From Populus alba (taxonomy: Eukaryota; Streptophyta; Magnoliopsida; Malpighiales; Salicaceae), in assembly GCF_005239225.2 (NCBI RefSeq), contig NC_133296.1, positions 10,788,001 through 10,852,000 of the forward strand: a DNA stretch of 64,000 nt, given 5' to 3'. Below are positions 11,198 through 23,050 of this stretch, piece by piece; within the stretch, counting starts at the first letter, position 1; every line of letters starts with the position of its first letter. The notes beneath the pieces are model-generated. The model did not search any database and had not been told where the DNA came from. It saw nothing but the letters and a program-made list of their open reading frames with translations. The position numbers and the translations under genes were made by a program.

Positions 11198-11479
11198 GGC
11201 TCATCACCAAGACCTAGATTTGGTATTGTTGTTCTTGGAAATGAAATCCCAGGCTGGTTTACTTATAAAAGTAAGGAATCTTCAATTAAGGTGCAGATGC
11301 CTTCTAATTATCCGGATGGTGATGATAATGGGTGGATGGGGTTTGCTGCATGTGTTGCATTCAGTGCACATGGAAAAAGCCCTCCCTTTTGTCATTTCAA
11401 AGTTGATGGAAAAGAGAATTATCCTTCGCACATGTATATAGGTTGTAACTCTATGCAAGCTCTATCAAATCATTTGTGA
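11198..11479 (+). pseudogene. TNL gene: post-LRR (C-JID-type) exon
   Basis: Carries the post-LRR motif GNEIPGWF followed by SSIKVQMPSNY and the hydrophobic strand GFAACVAFSAH, then FCHFKVDGKENYPS. This domain follows the LRRs in TNL receptors and helps contact the effector (established for the family). A TGA at 11477-11479 ends the frame, but clear family sequence continues in frame behind it (LFYLSFDYLKEL), so the stop is a mutation, probably TGG to TGA. Confidence 0.85.
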
Positions 11480-11544
11480 TTATTCTATTTATCTTTTGAT
11501 TATCTGAAAGAGCTTAAAGAACGGGAGAATGAAGCGAACTCAAG

Positions 11545-12190
11545 TTGTCGTTTCATTCTTACGAGCGAGGAGTAAAGGTGAAGAATTGTGGTGTCCGTTT
11601 GGTAAATTCTCCGTACACTCCATCATGGGAATCACCTACTAGCCATCTTATTGTTGCAAGCAAAGAAGCAGCTTCTTCATATATTGATGCTTTGTCTAAT
11701 TCTTCATCTTACTATCAATGGATGCATGATGTCTTCTTTAGCTTTAGTGGTGAGCACATTAGTAATAATTTCACCCATTTATATACAGCTCTAGTCCAGA
11801 GAGGCATTATCCGAGGTGACACAGAACTAGAGTATCTAAGGGTAATTGAATCGAGTCTCCTAAGGACATCAAAGAGTGGGGCTATCAGTTTATTATATTT
11901 GCAAGAGATTATGCTTGTTCAGCTTGTTGGTTTGTCGAACTTTTCAAAGATTGTTGGATTCATGAAATAGATGAAATCGGACATTGTTTTTCCAGTTTCA
12001 ACAGTTTCTTATAATTTCGAGCAGTCCAAAGGTAAATGCACAAGCAGAGAGTTAGACGATCGTCTTCGACAAGGATGAAGAAGATTTTCAGTGTAGATAT
12101 GGAGAAAGGTACGAAAGGTGGATGGATATTCTTACGGAGGTTTGCCATTTCATCTGGATCGGAATCATCGAAAAGGTAATTAATCATTAC
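11545..12190 (+). pseudogene. decayed second TIR domain at the TNL C-terminus
   Basis: After a frameshift near 11545, FHSYERGVKVKNCGVRLV closes the post-LRR domain. Then YYQWMHDVFFSFSGEH, NNFTHLYTALVQRGI and later RWMDILTEV appear, a TIR-like fold order (DVFLSF, LYTALVQRGI, last helix). The loops between are scrambled by frameshifts, and a stop lies at 11968-11970. So the gene had the architecture ...LRR, C-JID, TIR-like. Key residues are altered (FSGEH instead of FRGED), so catalysis is unlikely. It could instead be read-through into a following TIR exon, but no intron, promoter or ATG separates it. Confidence 0.75.
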
Positions 12191-12639
12191 TTCCCCCCTT
12201 TTCTTTTTTCTTTACCATCTACTTAATTACCAAACCACTGAAGGTGGGTTAGGAACATGCTATTTTAAATTTTAAATAAATTTTTTTATTTTAATATAAT
12301 TTTAAGCGAAAAATACTATAAATCACTACCATTAAAACAATCTCAAACACACCATAAAAGCCTTTCAAAAATCCATGTTCACAAAACTCTTGTGTATTTA
12401 AGCCTTTTGTGGAAGTTTAGTCTTGTTTTATCTACATATAGAAACATGGCATTTATGAAAGATTAAAAACTATTTTTTGTGCATAATTTTATAGTGTTTC
12501 ATCTAATGATATTTTATTAATTATTTTATAAGCTTGTATTAAAAAGAAAAAAAAAAGGACAGACAAAACCATGTGTACAATGAAGAGAGTTTTAAATTCA
12601 ATGTTTGGTAGTCACTAAGAAATCTTGTTTCAGTGTGAA
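12191..12639. other. no gene seen: AT-rich spacer behind the TNL fragment
   Basis: Mostly A/T with short homopolymers; no domain on either strand. It is presumably the 3' flank of the TNL. Confidence 0.6.
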
Positions 12640-12775
12640 TGGCATGGATTGGCCAGTTGGGAATAGGTTTCACGGGACTGACATGGAGTTTGTGCTGAAA
12701 CTTCTTGAAGAAGGTCCTTGAGGAAAGAAACCATCTGGATTTTGAATTTGATATTACTCTTGAGGAAAACTAATC
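12640..12775 (+). pseudogene. short fragment shared with the mannanase-like locus at 42.2 kb
   Basis: The segment from about 12690 (ATGGAGTTTGTGCTG...) matches the reverse complement of 42180-42250. In the frame shared by both copies it reads KKVLEERNHLDFEFDITL here and KKVLQERSDLDFEFDVTL there. I do not recognise this peptide as part of glycosyl hydrolases, so it may be noncoding DNA carried along. A TNL promoter copy follows in both places, which argues for one duplicated block. Confidence 0.5.
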
Positions 12776-13059
12776 ATGATTTTTTTAATTATTATTTTTT
12801 TACAATATATACTTTCTTTTCATTGAGAATGAAAAAACAATTTAATTTGTTAACAAAAAAAATGACAGCATTAATTGATTGAGAAATATTAGCTTAATTT
12901 ATATCAAAATTAGTATGTTTGTGCTGGTTGATATAATGATTACATGTAGGTGTTTCCTTTATTGCTCTGGTAAAGAAACATAGGATTAAAAGAAACATAC
13001 AAATTTTTTTTATTAATTTTCTCTTAATCCATCAAAATAATATAAGCTGAAATTCCATA

Positions 13060-13860
13060 AAATAAGAGAATTCTCTGATGTTTCATTTCCTGATGCATGA
13101 AGCTCCATGAGAGGAGGAGGGATGCCATATGATATCATTTTCTTTGGACTTTCTCCACTGAAAGTCGTCTTTCTTCACAATCTAACTTGAAACATCCTTG
13201 AAACTTTACCACTACAAGTCCTTGATCCAAAAGAAACTGGGAAAATAAATAACCCAAAAGTAATGGGAAAAGAAAACAGAGAGTGAAAGATGGTAGGTGT
13301 TCCAATCGTAGCAGCTAAAAGAATAGTCAAAATAAATAAAACTATATTTTTACCTTTTATTTATAGTTTTAACAATTCCAACAAGTAAGCTATATGAATA
13401 GCTAAAATGTCTATTCTTATTTTGAAATGCTATTTCTATACTTCTTTATAGAAAAGCTAAAAGTAAATGAAAGGACATTGAAATGATATAATTGTATTTT
13501 ATAAAAAATAACAAAATTAATTATATCATTATATTAAAATTAGTTTAATATAAAATATATTAAAATATAATTGGATTTTCTAAAATAACTTTTTACTTTT
13601 TGAATTATACATGAACAAAAAAAGCTATATTTATACCATTCAAAAAGTTATTTTATTAATTTGACTTTTTAATATAGCATCTTTTATTGGAGATGGTCTA
13701 AGAATGGCAAAGTGGAAAATAATTAGAGAGGGAATAGAGAACATGGAGTTATATAGTTATGAAGAGACCAAATGAAGAAAGAAATGGGCTTGCCAACATC
13801 CTGTGCTTCTCTAATCAATGGTTTATGCTTCCACACTAATTGTTTCTATTGTCACGTGTA
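13060..13860 (+). promoter_or_regulatory. orphan TNL promoter / 5' flank, plus orientation
   Basis: The reverse complement of 41430-41815, and related to the flank upstream of the TIR exon at 20976 (21140-21540). Shared landmarks are AGAGAATTCTCTGATGTTTC, the GAGGAGGAGGGATGCC segment, GAAAGATGG and the stretch around CAAATGAAGAAAGAA. The copy is split by a MITE-like insert (13303-13682). A TIR exon should follow to the right but is replaced by retroelement E, so the promoter has no gene. Confidence 0.7.
13303..13682. mobile_element. MITE-like insert in the TNL promoter
   Basis: The related copy at 41.5 kb lacks this segment: there GGAAGGTGTAAGAGTGGC is continuous. The ends form imperfect inverted repeats: left TCCAATCGTAGCAGCTA...AGTCAAA, right (reversed) TCCAATAAAAGATGCTA...AGTCAAA. 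The interior is A/T-rich with no reading frame. The target duplication is not clear, so the superfamily (PIF/Harbinger or Tc1-like) is left open. Confidence 0.65.
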
Positions 13861-13867
13861 TATGGTG

Positions 13868-16800
13868 GTGTTACGATTATTTTTTTAAATTGAAAATGAT
13901 AAATTGAAAATGATTGAGAATGGGTGTGGGACAAAAAAAAATAAAAATTCTTGTTTTTTTATTGATAGAATAAAAAAATAAAAATTACCACCTTGTATTT
14001 AACAATTATTCATATAATTTCAACACTTTCCCTGTTTCCATAACATGCAAACCATGTTCCCTAAACATGCTTATATCATAAACTTTCAAGATTAAATTTA
14101 ATATTTATTCCACATCATATATCTCTCACATACACATCAAATTAACACACAATTTCTCTAATTTCCATTCAATTTCTCCATTTCTCCATTTCCCCAAACT
14201 TCCATCATGTATCACAACATGTCAATATCCATTAAGTAAAAAATTCTACTTCAATTACCATTTCTAAGGCTTCCATATAATTCCATGAATGTGCATATCA
14301 CAAAATCATACCAAATTTCACATACATGATTTTCCCTGCACTTATACAACATAAAATCCACATCAAAACTCTTTCCCAAATAAAGTTTACTCATATCTAT
14401 ACATTAAATGGACATACATTATCACACAATTTAAGCGAAGTTTTTCATCTCCTACAATATTCTCCATGGTCGGCCCTAATGACACCTATCTCCCCTTCTT
14501 GTGTTTTGAATTTTTCTCTTAATATTTTCTTCCAATCATCATTTTCATGTCAACTTAAACAAAATCTTACAAACCATCCTTTTCCTCAAAAACTTTTCAT
14601 GAACCCTAGAATTAAAAATTGCGAATTTTTTTTTCTTCCCCATATATAAAACAAAGTATCTTATGGGTTTAATTGAGAAAACATATTTTACCTTTATTAG
14701 AAAACTCAATTGAATGAGCAAACCTCACCAAAATCCAAGCTCTCTCTCTCTAGCTTTTATATGTTCCATCACATTCTCTCTCTTTAAAATACCCCCCCTT
14801 TGATTTGTTTTCCTAAGATAGAAACATTTTTAAACCCTCTTAACACTCAAATCTTGGAAGATCACCATTTAATTTCTTAAAAAAAAAAAAACTTGAGCAA
14901 AATCAAACTTTCTCCGCCCTTAAAAGAGCTTTCAACTAAAATAGTACCAAAAAAGTACCATGGGAAATTGTTTTATTAAATTATGACAATTCCATTACCA
15001 AATATCTATATGATGTTTCTTTATATTTTTGTTCTACTATTGGCTTTATCGCAAGGCCTTTCTAAACTCCAATTGACTTGAAACTTTTATTCCAAGATAG
15101 AGAAATATGTCAAGAGATTCCATTGTAAGATTTCAATCACATCCAATAGTTAAATTGAGATTTAATGCTTGATATCATAAAACTAAATAGTAGGTAGTTT
15201 TATGTAAAAATTCAAATTTGCGTATTATTTTATTTACTTAGATCCTCAATATTTTTGAATTAATTCATTGGGCACTCTCATCCATAATCACAATAAGATT
15301 TTCCTCATAGTATTCATCACTTTTGGTCAAAATAGTGTGATTGTATGATGAGCTTATATTGGCGATTAGTGTTTTTTTTTAGGTATAAAAATCATACATT
15401 ATTTTATTTATAATTCCACTCTATTATTATTATTATTATTATTTTCGTAGTGTGGAAGACATTGAATGGTGGATTTTGTCTCCTGGATTGAGGTGATTTT
15501 GATGTGTTGAGATTAATCATAAAATTATGATTAATAGGGTTCATAGGTCGCCATCTAGTATTTTGGTCAATAGAAAACCTAATGGTCTACAAGAGTCTGG
15601 GTAAGTAGATTAGTTGTGCATGGAGAAAACGCATCACCCTCATGCACTCTGCCTATGGTAAGCTGCATTATTGATTGATTTTTTTTCCAAGTCATGTTTC
15701 TATTCGTTGGTATGTCTAAGGTTAAAAAAAGATCATTCTCGATAAGGATATTTCTAGTTTATAGGGCTAAAACCTAACCATTCTAAGACCAAGATTTTAA
15801 TGGTGTATTTAATTCTATTTTTGTATCTTTAATACAAGGAGAATATACTTTATAGTGTGATTTTATACCTCAAAATATTAAAGTCTATAATTAATTCCTA
15901 ATACTTTTTTTCTAATTCTTTTAATTTAATGCTGAGAATAAGCACTACATTGTAAAATTCACATTCCAAAATATTAATTAAAAAAAATTATTTTTGTGTT
16001 TTTCAAAGTATGATAAAAATACAATATATTTTTTTTATATAAAATATGCTTAAAGTTTTTAGAACTTGGTCACATGCACACAAATAAAAACATGTTTTTT
16101 TTTTTTCAAATAATGATTTTTCTTATTTTTTTGTATATTTCTGAAATTTTTTTAAAAACAAATATATTTAATACTAGATTAGTATCTTACAATGTAAGTT
16201 TACAACCCAAATATTAAATAAAATGGTTGGAAAATATGCGAGGGAGCCACAAACAATTTTAAAATGGTCTCTAAATGTTTTCTAGAATTTTTAAAAAACT
16301 ATTTAAGATTGTTTGGCAAAATCACAAAAGAGAAAATAAACATTGCTAGAAAATCAATAGGGCATGTTTTCCAAACACGCTCTTAACTAAAAATCAAAGC
16401 CTCAAAAAATATCTTAAGGTTGTGTTTGACAAACACCATTTAAGGATAAAAATTGCATTTTTTTCTTTTAAAAATTTTAAACCATCAAAACATTATCTTA
16501 TTAGAAATGGACTCAACCCTGCCATGTGGGTTAGCTTCTTGGCCCAACCCAACAAACATGGCCCAAAATCAAAAAAGAAAGAACGAAGATCAATAGAGGG
16601 AAAACCATTTGAATTTATTCAAGAACATGAAGAAAAACCTAGAAAATGTAGATTAAAAACTAGATCAAATCACGTCAAATTGATTAAACTGAAACCTCAT
16701 GCTTGCAACTTCAAACAAACCTAACAACCTACTCAAAATAGACTAATCCAACAACAACATTAATACTTAACATATCTTTCCATGATCTCAAAATTGATTA

Positions 16801-17182
16801 ACTAATCATTAAAACATGCTAAAAATGTATCTTAAACTAACATTTAACACTCTAATAAACAATCTTAAACATCAAACCAAACTTGAAACAAAAATTAAAC
16901 ATGCATATGTATACTAAATCATGGCATAACTAAACATCTAAAAACAAGCATCCATTACATTTAAACTAAAAAAAAAAATTCAGAGGAGGCCTAACAAAAC
17001 ATTTTTGAGCAGTAATTTAAAAAACAAAATAAAGGTGGAAGGAGTGTGCTTATTGAGCTCCATGGCTTATTTTGATCTAAAAAAAAAGTATTATTTTTCT
17101 TGTAATTGTTTTAAAATGGACCTTCTTTCTTTCTAGGTTTGGTTTTTTCTTCAATCTTTGGTTTTTGGTTTGGCTTGTTAAC
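13868..17182 (-). mobile_element. retroelement E, copy A (minus orientation, mostly noncoding)
   Basis: It begins TGTTACG on the plus strand at 13868, the form expected for the reversed end of an LTR. From 14035 to 17182 it matches the reverse complement of 44040-47546 over its whole length. Part of it (about 14040-15270) is also related to the LTR3 region at 34.5-36.1 kb, for example the segment around TTATTTACTTAGATCCTCA. Near 17040-17150 a short minus-strand stretch resembles retroelement gag linker (KPKIEEK). Reading frames at 14326 and 16422 are chance. The site 14343-14347 is the empty target of the TRIM in copy B. Confidence 0.65.
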
Positions 17183-17185
17183 AAA

Positions 17186-17328
17186 CCTTCCTATTTATAT
17201 AGAGGCAGTAGAACACTGCAGTAACTGTAATGATTACAACATCCTATATTAGAATCCTATTCTGATAGATACATGAGTAACTGTAATGATTACAACATCC
17301 TATATTAGAATCATATTCTATAATATGC
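17186..17328 (-). repeat. Copia-2 3' LTR remnant
   Basis: Lies directly behind the polypurine tract. It holds a 36 bp direct repeat (17221-17256 and 17278-17315) that includes ATTACAACATCC on the plus strand, and a TATA box (TATAAATA on the minus strand near 17195-17205). It stops at the border with element E at about 17183, so most of R and U5 is missing. Confidence 0.65.
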
Positions 17329-17332
17329 CCCC

Positions 17333-20300
17333 TCAAGCTGAGGGTGGGGGATCAACCCGAAGCTTGAATCGAAAAGCAGTAAAGGATGTAACAGGAAGCG
17401 GTTTAGTGAAGACATCAGCAAGTTGATCTCGAGAGGGAATAAAACGAATCTGAATTTCTTTCTTGGCAACACGGTCACGAACAAAGTGATAATCCACTTC
17501 AACATGCTTAGTACGAGCATGAAAGATAGGATTTGTTGAGAGATAGGTAGCACCAAGATTATCACACCAAATGGTAGGGGCAGAGACTGAGGGAACTTGC
17601 AAATCTTTTAACAAGTATTGAAGCCAAATGACTTCAGCGGTACCATCAGCAAGGGCTTTATACTCAGCCTCAGTAGAGGAGCGAGCAACAGTGCGTTGCT
17701 TGCCGGATTTCCAAGAAATCGGCGTCTGACCAAAAAAGACAAGATAGCCGCCCGTAGACTTGCGATCATCAATACTACCAGCCCAATCTGCATCTGTAAA
17801 GCCATGTAGAGCAAAAGAGGAGCCTCGAGTGATATGGAAACCATAAGATGCCGTACCTTTAAGATAACGTAAAATACGTTTGACAGCGGCCCAATGAGAA
17901 TCTGTAGGAGCATGCATAAACTGACAGACTCTGTTAACAGCAAAGCATATATCTGGACGGGTGAAGGTAAGATATTGAAGAGCACCCACGATTTGACGAA
18001 ATCATGTAGGATCAGAGAATGAATGATCCGATAATAAAATGACTTTCGAAGGGGAGACTGGAGTATCAACTGGTTTGTAGGAAGTCATACCAGCTCGAGT
18101 GAGGATGTCAAGAATATATTTATGTTGACGCAGCATTAAACCCATACTAGTAGACTGAACTTCAATACCCAGAAATTAGTGAACAACACCTAAGTCACGA
18201 AGCTTGAACTCAGAGCTGAGTAACTGTATAAGGTGATGAAGCATAGCAGAGTTGCTACCCGTGAGCAGAATATCATCAACATACACCAGGAGATAAAAGA
18301 TATTAGTACCATCAGATAAGATAAACAGGGAGGTGTCAACCTTGGAAGCTTGGAAACCGATGGAGAGCAAAAAATCACTTAGACGAGTGTACCATTCTCT
18401 CGGTGCCTGTTTCAAACCATACAATGATTTGTGTAATCTACACACATGAGATGGAAGAGACGAGTCAACGAAACCTGGAGGCTGTTTCATATAGACCTCT
18501 TCAGTAAGAACACCATTGAGGAAGGCATTATGAATATCAAGCCGATGAATCTTCCAATTTCGCGAAACCGCAATAGAGAAAACCAATCGGACAGTGGCTT
18601 GCTTAATAACTGGACTGAAGGTTTCAGAATAATCAATACCTTCCTGCTGGGTAAAACATCTAGCAACAAGGCGCGCTTTATAGCGCTCAATACTACCATC
18701 AACATGATGTTTGATCCGATATACCCATCTACTACCAACAACGTTCATCGAAGGATGAAATGGAACCAAAGACCAAGTGCGATTTTCGCGTAAAGCGGCG
18801 ATCTCATCACACATAGCATTATGCCAAACTGCATATCGGTCAGCATCAAAGAATGCAAAAGGCTCAGAAGAGGGAGAATATAGTACCCGTGTGGAGGTAG
18901 AAGTAACGGCAGTGGAAGCAACTAGATTAGCTGTCTTCGGCTGCCGCGGTCTAAGAGTCATAGGATGTCTGTTGTGTGCTAGTGGAGACGCAGGGGAAGA
19001 TGGTTGTAGCGAGGAGACTTGTGGCAGCTGATAAGAAGACAAATCAACCATAAGTTGCAGACCAGCGGGAGAGGATGATAAAGAAGTAGCCTCAAGCATA
19101 GGACTATCAGTAAAGGAGGGGCTGAAGGTAGAGACTGAAGCGGCAGGAGTGCTAGCCAGGGAGGGCGAAGCAGAGGAGGGACTAGAAAGTGCCCCAAGGC
19201 CATGAGGAGAGGAGACCAATTGACGATCTGAACCTGCATCATAAGGGTTAGATAAACAAGCATGGGATGATGGCCAAGGGATGGGTAGAGGCTGTGGTCG
19301 GGTGGTTTTTTGGAGTGGCAAAGCGGAGTGTTGTGGGCTGTTTGGGTAGCTAGTGAAAGCGGGTAGCGATGGGTGGTTTAGCAAATTTGGGAGGGTGACA
19401 GTAGTGGGTGGGGTGGGGGTTGTGGTGGAAACACATGTTCATGGAAGCGGACATGACGGGAAATATAAATACGGTGAGATGCAATGTCAAGACATCGATA
19501 ACCAAGATGCGAGGAACTATATCCAAAATACACACATGGAGAGGAACGAAAATCCAATTTATGATTATTATATGGACGCAGAAAAGGAAAACAAAGACAC
19601 CCAAAGGCACGCAAAAAATGATAATCAGGAGACCGTTGAAATAAACAATCAAACGGAGAGCGATGGGCAAGAATAGGAGTAGGCATGCGATTTATAAGAA
19701 AAACAGAGGTTTCAAAAGCATAATTCCAGAATCGAAAAGGTGCTTTACATTGCCCTAAAAGAGTAAGACCTGTTTCCACAATATGCCTATGACGACGCTC
19801 TACTGTTCCATTTTGTTCATGAGTGTGGGGACAAATCAGACGATGATGAATACCAATGGTCTGAAAAAATGTGGATAGTTTTCGGTATTCACCACCCCAA
19901 TCAGTTTGAATAGATTTTATTTTTAAGGAAAATTGACGTTCGACAAGAGTTTTGAAATTTATGAAAAACAGAGTAAAACATCAACTTGGCAACTAGAGGA
20001 TAATACCATACATATTTAGTATAAGCATCAACGAAGATAAAAAAATAACGATAGCCATCTGAAGAAAAAAGAGGAGCAGGGCCCCATACATCACTAAAAA
20101 TTAATTCAAGTGGAGCAGAAGTTTTGTGACCAGTAGGTCCTAAAGACAAACGCGATGATTTTCCTAAAGGACAACTTTGACATTGAAAATTAAGACGTTT
20201 GTTGTTACAAATAATCTTATTTTTCGAGATTAACAATTGAAAGATACGTGAAGTAGGATGACCTAGTCGACGATGCCATAAATCGGCAGAGGCAGAAGTG

Positions 20301-20768
20301 CAGGGAGACCAATAGGCTTGAGGAACTGACGTGACGGAAGACTTGGTCAGGGCATAGAGACCATCTTTACTCTGACCTGAGAGAAGGACTTCATGGGTGT
20401 TGAAATCCTTGACATAAAACACACGAGGGTGAAATTCAAAATAAACATTATTATCAAGACAAAATTTCTGAACAGAGAGCAGAGGTTTTGTGATTGCAGG
20501 AACATGAAGAACATTAGATAAGGTGAAAGAACGATGTGGTGTATATATTTTTGTATGACCAAGATGAGATATAGGAAGGCCCTTACCATCACCAACATGC
20601 AAATTATCATTACCAAGGTACGGTTCTGAAGCGGTCAAGGTGGCAAGATCAGGTGTGACGTGTTGATTGGCACCGGTATCTGGAAACCAATCAACAGAAC
20701 CGGTTAAGGAGAGATTGCGCTGCACCAGGTTGGCAGTAGGTTGTTGGCCATAACCTCGTTGCTGGCCT
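17333..20768 (-). pseudogene. Copia-2 pol polyprotein, frameshifted
   Basis: Blocks from N to C: protease with FPDTGANQHVTPD (about 20690), the GAG-pre-integrase motif WHRRLGHP, integrase start DVWGPAPLF (20080), integrase C-half 19779-19378, reverse transcriptase 19384-18176 with WVYRIKHHVDGS, GLKQAPREW and the catalytic YVDD, then RNase H 17989-17333 with [18 protein letters not shown] and the end [15 protein letters not shown]. Frames change near 19900, 19380 and 18175-17990. Catalytic residues are largely kept, so decay is by frameshift and truncation. Confidence 0.9.
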
Positions 20769-20976
20769 GCCAGAGAGCAGGTTCGATGGTCTTTCCTCTC
20801 TCTAGCTCCCTATCATCCATGTATACATCGATGCCTCTTTGTACCAAATTAGAATATAGATGGCTAGTAAAGTTATTCCGTGTGTCTTTGCCTCTAAAGC
20901 TAAGGAAGACATCATACATCCATTGGGGAGGAGAATAAGAAGATGAGGTTGCTTTCTGTATGCTGGATGAAGCCAT
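20763..20976 (-). pseudogene. TNL gene: TIR exon 1 (N-terminal half), cut by Copia-2
   Basis: Starts ATG at 20976 with a Ser-rich leader ([13 protein letters not shown]), then [37 protein letters not shown] and [15 protein letters not shown]. These are the first beta strand, the box around the BB loop and helix B of a plant TIR domain, which in active receptors hydrolyses NAD+. The catalytic Glu region and the rest of TIR are missing, because after ALWQA the sequence switches to Copia-2 gag. The resulting 90-residue frame ends with 21 residues of out-of-frame copia. No matching NB-ARC or LRR follows on this strand. Confidence 0.9.
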
Positions 20977-21541
20977 GGGAATCCCAGTAGCTGTAATTTA
21001 ATACTGATTGATTCCTTCTAGTCTTCTTAACTCTTAGCTAGCGTTCTCCTGAGTTCAAACATGAAACAAAAAGTTAAGAGCAAGAGATTTGGCAAACTCA
21101 AGCTGGAACATAATTCTAATACACGTAGCAGAGACAAACCGTGTGGGAAGAGTTGAGTAGAGAGATGACAGATCTAGCCAAAGCCCAATTCTTTCTTCTT
21201 CTGGCCTCTCCACAACTGTGTAACTTCCAGATCCCCCTCTCCCTCTCTGATTTTTCTCCTCTCTTACACCCTCGATCCTTCACTCTCGGTTTTTTCTCCG
21301 GTTTCTTTAGAGCAGAAACTCGTACAGCCGGTAAACGTCCTGGATTTTTTCTTATGTGATTGGAAGGAAGATTACTTTCAATGCAGACAAAGGAAAACGG
21401 AAGTGGAATCTAACACGCATTGGACTTAGATAACTTGTTATTCTAACCATCAAGTGGTCCGTCAAGTGGCACCTTTCTAGCAAAAGTCTGGGCAGTGCCT
21501 CCCAAGTCAAAAACGAAACATCAAAGAATTTTCACATATTA
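20977..21541 (-). promoter_or_regulatory. promoter and 5' UTR region of the TIR exon
   Basis: Lies directly upstream of the ATG at 20976 and is related to 41430-41815 and, inverted, 13060-13860. That three-way similarity marks it as the shared 5' flank of this TNL subgroup. The pyrimidine-rich stretch 21220-21310 is purine-rich in gene sense. No single TATA box can be named with confidence. Copia-1a interrupts the region at 21542, and related flank sequence resumes at 26206. Confidence 0.65.
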
Positions 21542-21635
21542 AGGAAAGAGTTTGAATACAATGTAAACACTCCTATATAGTAATAGTTATACTATGTAAT
21601 ACATCCTACCATTATATTGTACACAACCCTGCAAG

Positions 21636-21726
21636 TATAAATACAAAGGATGGCTGCTACTCTTATGCATCCAACACAATTAAACGCAAACCTATCTCTC
21701 AACTAATTCTAACTTGGTATCAAAGC
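21636..21726 (+). promoter_or_regulatory. Copia-1a LTR TATA box and primer-binding site
   Basis: TATAAATA at 21636-21643 should place transcript starts near 21665. The PBS TGGTATCAAAGC at 21715-21726 is a one-mismatch match to the initiator tRNA-Met type and follows the LTR end directly. Copia-1b repeats both features at 29289 and 29368. Confidence 0.7.
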
Positions 21727-21933
21727 TGCGGTTATTGTTCAGCAGCCTTCTTCCGCAACAGTTGCAATTCTCCTGCATAGCTGTTTCAAACCAGCAGCCC
21801 TCCTTAATTCTTAGCAGCCGTTCTTCCTCTATTAAGAGTCACAAGCAGCAGTTTCTCCTTAGCAGAGATCACTCATCTTCTTCCTCTGTCACTTCTCACG
21901 AAGTAAAAACCGCAACTTCTCCTCCTTAGCAAC

Positions 21934-23050
21934 ATGGACAATCAAGAACTCCAACAGTCTGCTAGCGCTGCATCAGCTCTTCAATCTTCCTTTTCTCCTG
22001 TGGCGCAATCAGTTATGTATGGGGCAACGACTACTACCTCCATTATTCCTCTTCCTAACACACACCAGGTAGTCTCTTTAAGACTCTCGCATCATAATTT
22101 CCTGTGTTGGAGGATGCAGATGAAACCTTTTCTCTTGGGCCAAGGCATTTATTCTTTTGTTGATGGCACATCACCATGTCCTCCTTCACATTTGGCATCG
22201 GCTGAGACATCTACACTCTCTGTCAACCCTGCATATTTGTCATGGAAGCAGCAAGATCACCTAATCATGAGTGCCCTCCTATCTTCTCTCTCGGTGGAAG
22301 TTCTGCACCTGGTTGTAGATTGTACCAATTCCCATGCCATTTGGACAACGCTGGAAACAGCTCTTGCCTCCCCCTCCAATTCCAGGATTATGCAGCTCCA
22401 CGGCTCATTCTAAGATTTACGACAGAATGATGATACTGCCAGCATTTACTTGCAAAAGGCTAAGGCCTTGTTTGATGAACTAGCTGCCACTGGCAGACCA
22501 ATCTCCCTGGCAGAATTTAACTTGTATGTTTTTCGTGGATTGCGCAGTGAGTTTAAGGATCTTGTCACCAGCTTGTCCACTAAGGATGCCCCCATCAGCT
22601 ATATTGATCTTTATAGCAGCCTTCTTACACATGAGTTCCTTCACAAAGCCTCTCTTCAGCCATTTGTAACAGCCCCTCCGTTACCAACTCCAACGCAGCA
22701 GCCAGCTACATTCTTTGTGCAGCATCAATCTGGCAGACGGGGTCATTTTCGTAGGGGCTGGAGACCTAACAATCATAGCAATTTTTATCGTGGCAATGGA
22801 CTAGCAAACAATTATAATTCAGGACAACAATATAGTCCACATGGAAACCGGTTCTCATCTGGCACCTCACGGCCAACAGGTAGTTTTGGGCAGCAAGGAA
22901 ATCGTTTTGGTGGCTATCCTCGCAATATAAAATGTCAGCTGTGTTATGAATATGGGCATACTGCTCAACAGTGTTCTCAGTTGGCTACTCATCACATGCA
23001 AGCTAATGCTAATCTTGCATTTAATCCTGCCTCTTCCACTCTTGTTACTT
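21934..23050 (+). pseudogene. Copia-1a gag, broken by one stop
   Basis: ATG at 21934. The N-terminal gag region (VSLRLSHHNFLCWRMQMKPFL, then AIWTTLETALASPSNSR) is of the UBN2 type. A TAA at 22411-22413 breaks the frame, and gag continues in the open stretch from 22450 (LAEFNLYVFRGL). The zinc knuckle CQLCYEYGHTAQQC near 22933-22974 is a perfect CX2CX4HX4C. Gag would package element RNA in cytoplasmic particles. Copia-1b has a stop at the same codon (TAG). Confidence 0.88.

Larger units (their letters stand above)
17186..20768 (-). mobile_element. Copia-2: 5'-truncated Ty1/copia element
   Basis: On the minus strand the order is the end of gag, protease, integrase, reverse transcriptase, RNase H, polypurine tract (CTTGAGGGGG) and a partial 3' LTR. 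Gag is cut at about 20768, and the cut edge is joined to the TIR exon of a TNL in the same orientation. There is no 5' LTR and no target duplication, so the join reflects a deletion rather than clean integration. Confidence 0.88.

Noticed and set aside
16422..16724. 100-residue basic open frame in element E
   Set aside because: The inverted copy at 44.5-44.7 kb shows it frameshifted and shorter; no domain.
20704..20976. TIR-copia fusion as a functional small TIR protein
   Set aside because: TIR is cut before its catalytic region and the tail is out-of-frame copia; kept only as a pseudogene and a finding.
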